Positions 11,701 through 20,871 of a stretch of 64,000 bases of DNA are shown here, piece by piece. Position 1 is the first letter of the stretch. Each line of letters starts with the position of its first letter. A program made the translations under genes and the position numbers. The notes beneath the pieces are model-generated. The model had not been told where the DNA came from and did no database searches. It was given only the letters and a program-made list of their open reading frames with translations. The DNA is from Theodoxus fluviatilis (lineage: Eukaryota; Mollusca; Gastropoda; Cycloneritida; Neritidae): the NCBI GenBank assembly GCA_034096865.1, contig JAWQFJ010001795.1:45001-109000 (forward strand), given 5' to 3'.

Positions 11701-12152
11701 ATTTTATGGTCTAAGGCAAACGAAAAAAACACAACTATGTCAATATAGTACATCGTTACATGGGGTTGTAGGACGTAACTCCTACGGCAGCTACACTACA
11801 GTGCTCCAGTCAGCCACATTGGTCCTACACGTTAACATAGAACAAAGTGGTGCACGTAGGCAAAGAGGGCGAGTGGTTAAAATAAATATTGTGGTAGATG
11901 AAAAATTTTGATTTGATCTCAGAGCGGTGACGGGACCAGGTACTAGTCACTCTACAGAGAAGCTGGTCCTGTGGTGTACATTGCCCGAACTGTTGTGACC
12001 TTTAGTACGAGCACCTGATATTCAGGAGATGATGTCTCTGGTCTTGTTCCAATAGGAGCCACTTCATCGACATGGAAATGCCTAACGTTGAACTTTCTGA
12101 TGTGTTTTTTAAGCAAGCATCGACATCCCTGCATATAAACATTCCGCAACAT
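1992..12152 (-). CDS. MCCC2: MCCC2, methylcrotonyl-CoA carboxylase beta subunit, 5' part (5 exons; runs off the left edge)
   Basis: Beta (carboxyltransferase) subunit of the biotin-dependent mitochondrial 3-methylcrotonyl-CoA carboxylase, which turns 3-methylcrotonyl-CoA into 3-methylglutaconyl-CoA in leucine breakdown. In transcript order the coding exons are 12152-12015, 11287-11221, 8151-8067, 3720-3619 and 2119-1992. They total 520 nt, about 173 residues of a protein that is usually about 560. All junctions are GT-AG and phases agree (0, 1, 2, 2, 1). Recognisable stretches are [35 protein letters not shown] and [19 protein letters not shown], all hallmark N-terminal sequence of this family. 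The next expected exon (Asp-Ser-Gly-Gly-Ala) is not seen in 1-1991, so it should lie outside. The first 26 residues are rich in Arg/Lys without acidic residues, as in a mitochondrial presequence. The gene is divergent from FAH. Exon assignments come from reading homology, not from transcripts. Confidence 0.93.
2209..2767 (-). mobile_element. 5'-truncated L2/CR1-like LINE fragment
   Basis: The minus strand reads as the C-terminal end of a non-LTR reverse transcriptase ORF ([20 protein letters not shown], then [16 protein letters not shown] and LKTYLF). It is followed by a 3' end with GCGCTTTATAAATA and an ATT-type microsatellite at 2211-2235. The element is truncated at its 5' side near 2767. 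It lies in MCCC2 intron 4, in the same strand sense as the gene. Confidence 0.8.
3146..3596. repeat. 24-bp minisatellite, about 19 copies
   Basis: The unit contains CCCTCCCCCACATCCCACC with a variable CATCA or CACCA. One copy near 3403-3411 has lost a C. The array is C-rich on the plus strand and G-rich in the MCCC2 transcript. It ends 23 bp from the donor of MCCC2 exon 4. Confidence 0.95.
3619..3720 (-). CDS. MCCC2: MCCC2 coding exon 4
   Basis: Residues 97-131, [19 protein letters not shown] then [15 protein letters not shown], a conserved carboxyltransferase segment. The acceptor is CTGTGCAG and the donor GTGAGT. The donor is only about 20 bp from the 24-bp minisatellite at 3146-3596 that fills the start of the following intron. 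Confidence 0.95.
3911..6380 (+). mobile_element. L2/CR1-like non-LTR retrotransposon, 5'-truncated, with frameshift
   Basis: Reverse-transcriptase ORF2 remnant. The frame is open from about 3911 (first ATG 3980) to a stop at 5569. RT motifs from the [32 protein letters not shown] with Asp257, [14 protein letters not shown], and YADDT with Asp349/350. The endonuclease domain is missing. Near 5530-5540, in a run of six C, the coding continues in another frame to a TAG at 5877-5879. That part includes the usual C-terminal [13 protein letters not shown] and [13 protein letters not shown]. The 3' UTR ends with GCGCTATATAAATA and ATT repeats at 6361-6380. It lies in MCCC2 intron 3, antisense to the gene. 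Confidence 0.93.
6490..7850. repeat. Degenerate G-rich tandem repeat (GATGGGGGAT / TTTGAGATGGGG), about 1.35 kb
   Basis: Irregular repetition of short units such as GAGATGGGGGAT and GATTTGAGATGGGG, with frequent indels. Poly-G runs occur at about 7337-7350 and again at 7947-7960. It is strongly purine-biased on the plus strand. It lies in MCCC2 intron 3, next to exon 3. The many Ile/Pro/Ser-rich minus-strand frames over it are low-complexity shadows. Confidence 0.85.
8067..8151 (-). CDS. MCCC2: MCCC2 coding exon 3
   Basis: Residues 69-97 with [18 protein letters not shown] and ALLDP, the start of the carboxyltransferase domain. The acceptor is TTGCTGCAG and the donor GTAAGC. It begins with two bases and ends with two bases of split codons, which agrees with both neighbouring exons. 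Confidence 0.92.
8540..8711. repeat. CA microsatellite and 31-bp poly-G run
   Basis: GCATGCATGCA followed by (CA)n at about 8570-8596, then an uninterrupted G run at 8681-8711. Simple-sequence DNA in MCCC2 intron 2. Confidence 0.9.
8917..11117 (+). mobile_element. CR1-like LINE 3' part, split by a 1.47-kb insertion
   Basis: The first part (8917-9263) reads [37 protein letters not shown] and [17 protein letters not shown]. This is the C-terminal region of a CR1/Jockey-type reverse transcriptase. The second part (10730-10936) continues in the same frame with [19 protein letters not shown] and VSRASR before TAG at 10934-10936. The 3' tail ends in GAA repeats at 11054-11117. The 5' part is truncated. 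It lies in MCCC2 intron 2, antisense to the gene. Confidence 0.88.
9264..10729. mobile_element. LTR-like insertion (possible solo LTR) flanked by 5-bp CACTG duplications
   Basis: The 1466-bp segment begins TGTGCTGTC and ends AGGAACA, the TG...CA ends of LTRs. It is flanked by CACTG at 9259-9263 and CACTG at 10730-10734. Removing it together with one duplication restores the reading frame of the surrounding LINE exactly. I found no second LTR, primer-binding site or coding domain inside. Orientation is not determined. A non-LTR insert with the same ends is possible but less likely. Confidence 0.7.
11221..11287 (-). CDS. MCCC2: MCCC2 coding exon 2
   Basis: Residues 47-69, [16 protein letters not shown] followed by TGTIIQ and a split Gly. 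It has a TTCCAG acceptor and a GTAAGC donor. The sequence matches the conserved ENY-x-x-M-x-x-L-V segment before the KAR-x-x-H-x-x-RGK motif of the beta subunit. Exon 2 lies about 100 bp left of the GAA-repeat tail of the LINE in intron 2. Confidence 0.88.
11288..12014. other. MCCC2 intron 1, no further feature
   Basis: Non-coding sequence between MCCC2 exons 1 and 2. It contains CTGCTG-rich stretches near 11515-11610. I see no repeat family or gene. Confidence 0.6.
12015..12152 (-). CDS. MCCC2: MCCC2 coding exon 1 (start codon and mitochondrial presequence)
   Basis: Residues 1-46, beginning [10 protein letters not shown] and ending SSPEYQ at a GTGCTC donor. The basic, Arg/Lys-rich beginning without Asp or Glu before about residue 29 fits a matrix-targeting peptide. 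The frame stays open upstream to 12293, so a longer N-terminus cannot be excluded. I chose the ATG at 12152 because its distance to the conserved ENY start of the next exon matches the usual length of the family. Confidence 0.8.
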
Positions 12153-12448
12153 TTTTGTAGAGTTCAGTGGCGAGCGAAGGTTGAGACAGCGAGTTACGCA
12201 CCCTTGAGTTACACCAAATGAAGTTTCGTATCCCCAAAAATTTTGAGTTTGATATAAAATAGCAAAAAGCATAATCGGTTTGAAATAAGTCATGTCTGAT
12301 AACTTTCACATCCAGTTCCAGGCTCAACACTTTATGGGGAGAGAGAAAAAAGGAGAATAATTATTACGAAACCATAATTTCTTACTTTACGTTTCACATC
12401 CGCGTGGTGCACAACCGGCAGAAACCTTTGATTTCCAACGTGTTCGTC
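12153..12448. promoter_or_regulatory. Putative shared MCCC2/FAH bidirectional promoter
   Basis: Only 296 bp separate the two opposed start codons, so the core promoters and both 5' leaders must lie here unless there are distant non-coding first exons. A TATAAAA string occurs at 12253-12259, but its role is unclear. I see no clear GC-rich island. The call rests on gene geometry, not on a recognised promoter motif. Confidence 0.6.
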
Positions 12449-12529
12449 ATGGCCTTCATAGACGTCAGCCCTGACAGTCAATTTCCCATTCAGAATCTAC
12501 CCTACGGCGTTTTTTCTACTCCCGATAAC
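12449..12529 (+). CDS. FAH: FAH coding exon 1 (start codon)
   Basis: Residues 1-27, [20 protein letters not shown] then VFSTPDN, ending in phase 0 at a GTAAGT donor. The ATG is followed by G, and the length equals that of the mammalian first exon segment. This is the N-terminal SH3-like domain start. Confidence 0.96.
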
Positions 12530-15500
12530 GTAAGTAAATGGAACTAATGGTGCCATTTTCAGCTAATGATTTAATTTTCTTCAGGATTCGTGGCCAAGGT
12601 CATTCTGCAAAGCCCAACCAATCAGCAACAACGCTGACCTCACGCCCCTAACTGCCTAAGGCTAAGCGTTCTGTATGTGTGTATGTGTGTGAAATATTCT
12701 AATGCTGATAAAAAGCATGGACTGAGAAATATTTGCTGAGGAGGGATGAAGAAAATGTTTTGTTTGTTAGTATGTAGTGGCTACTGAAAGTGAAACAAGA
12801 ACAACACATATAAACACATACTCACACATACACACACATTCACACACATTTGTGACCCATTTTCACGAACTGAGTATTAACTTGCACGCAGCAGAAATGC
12901 AGTAGAGGCTGACAAAGGTGATGAGGGGGATTTTGTGCATTTTGACATTTTTGCAAAACTGAATCCTATAATTATACACTTAATTTTGATAATCTAATGT
13001 TGGAAAGTGTCTTTTTTGCTTAAAAATCCCAAAAATTGCACTTTATAAGTTTATTGCTCTGACCCATTAGCAGAAAAAGATTTGCTTTCTCTTAATTAGC
13101 CCCTTTTTGCCGGTCACTTTCCTGGGGTAACCGTTACTGGATGCCATGGAATCTATTTTGCCAGTATTACAAATGAAGAAAGTGAGGAGGAGGAAAGTTA
13201 TGAGATTGGCAACAAGGCAGACTATCCATCGGACATCTTATTACTTATATATTAGTGTTGGGTGTTTTAGTAGAAGCTGAAGTTGCAGCAGACAGCAGAG
13301 ACAGTGACAATGCTGTGCCAGGATTACTCCAGAAAGCCCGGGCTCAAAGTTGCATCCTCTTCCAGTGCTGATCATTTGTTTTAAACTTCTTTTCAAGCTT
13401 GCACGCCTGTTAAACAAAAGCTTCTATTTAATTTCTCCTTATTATGCAAAGGTGGGCTGTGGGTTTAATGCATGCCGATACATTCTATGCCTCCATTTTG
13501 TATTTTAAGTTGAATAATAACAATAATTTGTTGTCAAGATCAAATACTCTTCCATCTGTTTATCATTTTGTGTTCAGAAATAGATTTTCTCTAACAACCT
13601 GCCAAATTTTCACCTGATGCATGCATTAAAAAGGCCCGTTGCTGAGGAAAAACTGTGGATGAAGTTGTTAAACTTAAATCTCTGACCCTTGATTTCTCGA
13701 GTCAAAATAGCCATCAGCACACCACCTCTCTTTGAGTGAGCATAACTTGAACAGTTTTTGGAGTAGAAGTTCCATTTTTATATCAAATGAAAAATAAAAG
13801 ATTGCAGATTTTGAAAACACAAATGTCTCAAAATCTCATTGTGACGAGATCACACACACACCACACACCCCCCCCACCCCACCCCCCCTTTGTACTTACT
13901 AACCTGTGATATGTAAATTAGTGTGGCCGCCAACCATGCTAAAAATAATAACATTAAGGTGTTGTTGGGAGGTGACCCGCCAACCAATCAGTCTCCTCTG
14001 TGTGATCGAGGGTTGAGTTTAGAATTGGCCTACAGTGGCCCTACATGAGAGGCGAGTGACTATTAAAACTACAGTAACTTGCACTATTTTGCTGTGGACT
14101 ATTTTGGTGATTATTCTAGATGACCTGCGTGACCTAAGGAGGTTGCTGGGCTGTGGGATACTATCCATCTGTCCAATTATCACACTTGGTGCAAGGCTGT
14201 TTCTAGGGCGGAACGAAAACGTATGATTGGCTGCCATTGTCACAGGTGATTGAGAAATTATTGCTATGCGTATATAAACCCCTGGACGCTAGTGGCAGGC
14301 GCGCAGAAGTACCACCAGCCATGCCAGTCCATCACGCCGGCTAAGTGCCAGCTTTTCTTCGTGCCACGCGGGCGCAGAAGTACCACCAGCCACACCAGTC
14401 CATCACATCGGCTAAGTGCCAGCTTTTCTTCGTGCCACGCGGGCGCAGAAGTACCACCAGCCACACCAGTCCATCACGTCGGCTAAGTGCCAGCTCTTCT
14501 CCCATGCCACGCCGTTTTGAAGAACGAGCGTCCTCAGCTTCCACACCGTTTTGAAAGAACAAGAATTCTCCGCTTCCCGCCGTTTCGAAGCCAGCATCCA
14601 AAAGAACAAGAATTCTCCACCCGCTCGCCAGCGAAAAGGAACAAGCGTCTCCACGTGTTCGAGTCTACGAAGCGTCTCTCTCTCCTGTGCATCGCAGAGC
14701 GAGGCTCACGTTTCGTCGCATCCTCCGCTCCACGGGTGGGGACGTCTGCCTTCAGGGCCGGACCAGGTCGTCAAGCTCGCCTGTTCAAGGGGTCGAGGCA
14801 TCTCAACACCTCGTCATCGTCAGAGCAAAACGCCATGTTTTTGTCGCTTGTGCCCCTGTTGTCCCCCTGTTTCCCTTTTTCCCACCCCCCCTCTCTCCCT
14901 CGCCAGCGTTATCAAAACCGCTGCCACAGTCGTCTCAAAGGTGTGACCCTTTGTGAAAGCGGTATTAACCTGAATGTGAATTTGCCACCCTTGCCCTCAG
15001 AATTACCACGTGTTTCGTCAGACACAGCCTACAAGTCGGTTAAGTACAAATTTGATTGGTTGGCGGGTCACAGCAGTTTAACCCATATCGAAGGTTGAAT
15101 TAGATTATTGCCTATCTATTATCATTACTAAAAAAATTTTTATCCATGCTTATTGTTGTTAGGTGAAATTAAAATGATTTAATTGCGACCTGTGTCCTCA
15201 ATGTCTTTCTGTCGTGTTCCGTTTTCGATAGAACGAATGTGTGAGTGTTACGAGCTTGATTGTGTGAGTGTATATTCCCCTAGACCATCATTTAGAAATG
15301 AGTCGAGTCCAGTCGAACCAAGTTCTATCCAAGTTGAAAAATCAAATTCGTAACACTCATTTTTGCCAGTTAAGACTCAGTTTGTGAAAACGGGTCACAT
15401 ATGTGTTTCTGTCTGCATTGATAAAGACATTGCATTTATCCTGGGGCTGGGGGGATGCAGCAGATGACTAGTGAGATTGAAAGGTTCAGGGACAATGAGG

Positions 15501-16404
15501 GCAGAAATGAAATAGCAGCCAGCAGCTGGGGGTTGCTGGCGCAGGTCATTCTGTGAACCCGAGTCAGTAGTGACTCTGGCGCAGTTCGTAATGAATGCGT
15601 AATACTGTACTTGACCCTTTGTATTACAGCATTGCGCCAAAAATAGTTTGCTTCGGATACTTTTTTTCTCCACTTTTTACAGAAATCATTCAGATGTCAA
15701 AACTTGTTTCCATTTCAATGCAAGCATTTTATTTTATGGAATAAACGCCTGTTTATTGCCTCAACAAGTGTATTTTATGAGTTTTGTGTGAAATAGTCTC
15801 AGAACTACTTTAATGGCGTATGTCAGGGAGCAGAGGGCTATCTCACAAGCCTCTATTTGAATATTACGGACGGAATCCTTCCATCATGTGATATGAACTG
15901 TGCTAGAGACTCTTTCGCCGGCAGGCAAAGTCTCTAGTGGACTAGAATGGGCTCAGGCTTCAGCAACAACATTGTTTCTGGTCACCCAACTGACCCTGAA
16001 TTTTGCTGCTGACCTCACACTTTTTTTTTACTGCAAGTGCAAGAAAAAAATGCACTCATACAAATAGCACACACCAAAAATGTGCAAATCCTACAGTAAA
16101 ATTGATGATAATATCAATTAAATTTTATGTACATGTATATAAAACATCATTTTCCTAGTGTGCAAGAATATTTTTTGTACGTATACTAAGTGTTGTTTTT
16201 ACATATCTACAAAATGGCAACCATGCTTGGAGCTTTAAAACAAGTCTTGTCTTGAAGGTTCCTTTCATGTAATTGTCTGTGTCTGTATTGTCAGGTGAAC
16301 TTGTAAGGGAGATGCAGAAACATTCAGCAAACAAAATGACTTTGTCCAAACCGAAGCTTCTGGAAAGAACTGAGAGTTGAACATGGGTGGGAGAAAGACA
16401 GAGA

Positions 16405-16448
<44 letters not shown>

Positions 16449-19400
16449 TTGTGTGTGTGTGGAGAATAAAGTGCAAAATGCAGTCTCTTCCCCCTCTCCC
16501 CCCACCCCCCACCCCCGACACCACAAAGGCATTTGCTAAAGGGATGCAGGTGAAGGCATGAGAGACAAATGCTGATCCTTGAAGGGGAGGTTCCAATGTA
16601 AAATTACAAGAAATGTCATCCTGTAGAATTGGCCATGATTTCAAGTAAATTCAACATACAGCCATGATTTTAGCCAACCAAGCTCTACAACAAACATACT
16701 ACACATAGACATACGTTTTTTTTTTAATTTTTTTTTAATTTTTTTTTTTAATATCTTTATTCAGAAAGGGGAGTATACATATACATCTGCCCTAAACTTT
16801 TCACAACAGTAGGGGGGAAAAAAAAAATATATATATATATATATATAATTAATACATAGTAATTAACAATAAATAATAAATAATTAACAATTAACAATTA
16901 ATAACTAATGATAATAATAATAATAATAATAAATATTAATCATAATAATTAATAAACAAATATTAAGAAGAAAAATAAAAAGGATAGAAAACCTGAAGAA
17001 TTGTACATAAAATTACATGCTGTAGTTAGACATACGTTTATGAAGCTTGAATTCATCTTCATTGCACAGAAATGACTTTAATGATGCAACATAATTTCAA
17101 AGACCCTATATACACTAAGACCGCGCACTCGAGCGATTTTCCTTTACGCGAAGCGAGGTCAGAATTTAGAGTTACGTCCCTTTACGAGAGAATGTTGTTC
17201 CGCGATGACCAGTGTTGTGACATAGAGACTTTGGTGGGTTTTGAAAAATGTTTACAAAGGGTAAGAGGTCTAAACGAATTTTTTTTCAATTCGAACTAAA
17301 TGCAGGATTTCTTACCATCAACCACACATCGTGCACATACTAACAGTCTGTTTGCAAGAACATTCAAAAGTGAACACAGAGGCAAGGGAAATTCTTTTCT
17401 CCGAAAAACAAAATAGTCGCTTGTTTCTACCGATGGGCTGTTTGCAGTTCGGGCAGAGAAGTGAAGACACACACTTCACCAGCAGTTCACTGTCCACAAA
17501 TCGAAATCCAGTAATTTCACTATCACCTGTCAAGTTCTGGAGCTTGGTAGAGGAAGAAGTACTTGGGCTTGGTTGTGGAGCGGGTGGGGGGCGAGAACAG
17601 GAGAAGTGCAAACTTCATGTGTGAAGCTCGCATCGTTTGCAGTTGAACTAGTTCCGTCTTCATTTATCACCGCTTCGTGTTGCTTTCCTTTAAATCTTCG
17701 TTTGCTTGGCCTATAATCTGACATTTTCTTCTGTTTCCCCATGATTTTCAATCAAATCAGTATCAATTCTTCGAGCAGTTACACTGTGCTAATCAAAATC
17801 GCCTGAAATTTAGACGCGCGCATGCAGAACCGTTGTTTACAAGCCTGGAGCCAAGGCAGTCTGAAAGCCGTGCTTTGATTGGCTGCCTCCAACACCACTA
17901 CTATATGAACCTTTATTTGAAGATTCAATTAAAATCTTTCTTCTATGAAGTAAACACTTTCACAAGGTGCATGTAGAGCTGGGCGAGAGCTTTCCAACAG
18001 TACTTTATTTTCATAGATATGTTGAGCAAAAGCGGAAAAACGACTTCTGTTCCATTATGCATAATTAATTAGGCTTTTGTTTCAATCACCCCCTCCCCCA
18101 AAAATGCTTCAAATGTTTGTTTTTCATCCTATATCAGAAAACGTGACACTTGGAGAGTGTAGAGGAGTGAGTGCACTAACAAGATACAAGATACTTTATT
18201 GTCCTCATTGTTACAAGGAAATTTGTTTTGTCGGTGGCAAAAACATAATACATACATACAAAAACAGAAACGTACAAGAAGTTCAACATTAATTAACTCA
18301 ATCACAGTGCTCAAGTTATGGAGTCCACACAGTAATCATAGGCCATAAAATAAGATAGCATGCAATTGTATCATAATTTATTACTCTAACAAATGTAATG
18401 ACACCATGTTATTTCAAGTAATTATACATACTGAACACACGCATCAGAAATAGTAAACAGAAAGAGAAAGACACAATAAGATAGGGCACATTTAGCGCTA
18501 CATCATAGGCAATTCAATTTAATAGAGAAACATTCTACATCGCAACAAGTAATCACAGAAGGAACAAAAGACACAAGCATGCACATCAAACAATCATCGT
18601 CACACAATCACACATACCCGATTTTCAACCATAACACATGTACAAGGCCCCCAGCCCCCCCCCCCATCATCATGTTCTTCATCCTGCATCACAACACAAT
18701 CACAGGAAAGACCAACAAGAGACAGGCATGCACTTCAACAACCACACTCACACAGCATATATACACGATCATCAACACATAATGCATGCACACACACCCC
18801 ACCACCACCACACACACGCACACACACACACACTCTCTCTCACATGTTTATCCTTGTTGGCACAGACATAGTTCACACCATTCATAGTCCTTCCTGTCAC
18901 AGTTCACAGCACTACAAGTCATACACTACATACACTACACTACATAATACATCTGAACCCAAAAATGTGAAATTTTGAAAAATGTTGACTGTTGTCACCT
19001 TGGAACCTCAAAGAAACAACATAGAACAACATAGAAAATGTTGCGCTATGCTACACAATGCTATTATGTTATGCTATGCTGTGCTATGCTATGCAGTGCT
19101 ATGCTATGATGCTGCTGTACTGTGCTGTGCTGCGCTATGCTATGCTGTGCTGCGATATGATATTCTATTCTGTGCTATGCTATGCTGTGCTGTGCTGTGC
19201 TTTGGTGTGCTATGCTTTGCTGTGCTGTCCTATGCTATGATATTCTATTCCGTGCTATGCTATTCTGTGCTGTGCTGTGCTATGATATGCTATTCTGTAC
19301 TGTGCTGTTCTATGATATATATGCTATTCCGTGCTATGCAGTGCTGTGCTGTGCTATGATATGCTATTCTGTGCTGTGCTATGCTATGCTATGTCATGAT

Positions 19401-20026
19401 GCTGCTAAACCTTGCTGTGCTGTGCTTTGGTGTGCTATGCTATGCTTTGCTATGCTATGATGCTGCTGAACTGTGCTGTGCTATGCTATGCTTTCCTATG
19501 CTATGATGTTCTATTCCATGCTGTGCTGTGCTATGCTATGATATGCTATTCTTTGCTTTGGTGTGGTTTGGTGTGCTATGCCGTGCTGTGCTGTCCTATG
19601 CTATGATTTTCTATTCCGTGCTATGCTGTGCTGTGCTGTGCTATGATATGCTATTCTGTGCTATGCTATGCTGTGCAGTTTGTGCTAAGATATGCTATGG
19701 ACTCTTTCAGCCTCAGCATCACCTGGGTGTTGCCATTGGTGACCAAATCCTTGACCTGAGTGTGGTCAAGCAGCTGTTTGATGGGCCTGAGCTGAGGAAC
19801 CACCAGAATGTCTTTGATGAGGTAAGAATCGGCAAGTAAGCAGAATGTGATTGATGAATTGAACATTGATGAAGAATGAACAGATTGTCTTTGATGATGT
19901 GAAAGTTGAGAAAGAAATGGAGCCATTTAGTTGAGGTGAGCTGTGTCGTGGATGAGGAGACGGTTTATAGATGAAGTGCAAGGTCCCACAGCACTGTGCA
20001 CCTCCCTTGCCACCCCCCACCCCACC

Positions 20027-20060
<34 letters not shown>

Positions 20061-20122
20061 ACCCCACCCCACCCCACCCCACCCCACCCCACCACCACCA
20101 CCACCACCACCACCACCCCACC

Positions 20123-20156
<34 letters not shown>

Positions 20157-20821
20157 ACACCACCCCACCCCACCCCACCCCACACCATGCCTCCCAGCAG
20201 AGATGTTGACACTCCAGTGTTCCTTCTGCCACTCAGGACCCACTTGACCATCAGAAAGCAGTTTCTTTTAGAGCAGACGTGGTTTGGTACATGAAATACA
20301 GCAACGGGTGGAAAAAGCAAGCATGGGACATTGAATGATAAATGGATTTCAGTTGAGGGGAATGGCAGCAAGGGAGTCTTGTGTGTCTTTGTTGTGGTAA
20401 TCCCAAACGGGTGCCACTCCAGTAGCTTGGTTATGAAATGCCTGGTCAATCTCTCCCTCATTGCTTGACTGACGTATAGTCCATGCTTCCACACTTAGAC
20501 TGACTATGTGTTGCAGCCTCTGTCAGAGTATGACCCATATCACCTTTCCCTGCCCCTTGCTGCCCTTCCCATGACAACCAAGTTTTCCACCAATCCCCAG
20601 CTGCTCCATTCTCAAAGCGAGAAGAGTTCTGTCGGTGGAGAGTACTGGTGTAAAAGCCATTTCAAGATGGGCTGTAGATGGTTTTCAGACCATTAAGGAA
20701 TTTCTTTGAATTGTGTGCATGAAAGTCTTGTTGGAACTCAGTGACTTTGGCTTTCCATCACACAGATACTGCTCTCTCTCACACACACACACACACACAC
20801 ATACATACGCACGCACACACG

Positions 20822-20871
<50 letters not shown>

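Larger units (their letters stand above)
12846..15398. mobile_element. Candidate non-autonomous DNA transposon with 33-bp terminal inverted repeats
   Basis: TGTGACCC then TTTTCAC, AACTGAGT and TTAACT at 12851-12884 recur inverted at 15362-15398 with a few mismatches. Inside are an inverted 19-mer pair (GTGACCCGCCAACCAATCA at 13972-13990, inverted at 15053-15071), a 71-bp triplication and a TATATAAA. No transposase is recognised. The target duplication is unclear, because short flanking CACAT-like sequence also matches. It occupies FAH intron 1. Confidence 0.55.

Noticed and set aside
14487..15098. 203-codon plus-strand frame
   Set aside because: No recognisable domain, overlapping alternative frames, and it lies inside a repeat element in FAH intron 1. 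Kept only as part of that element.
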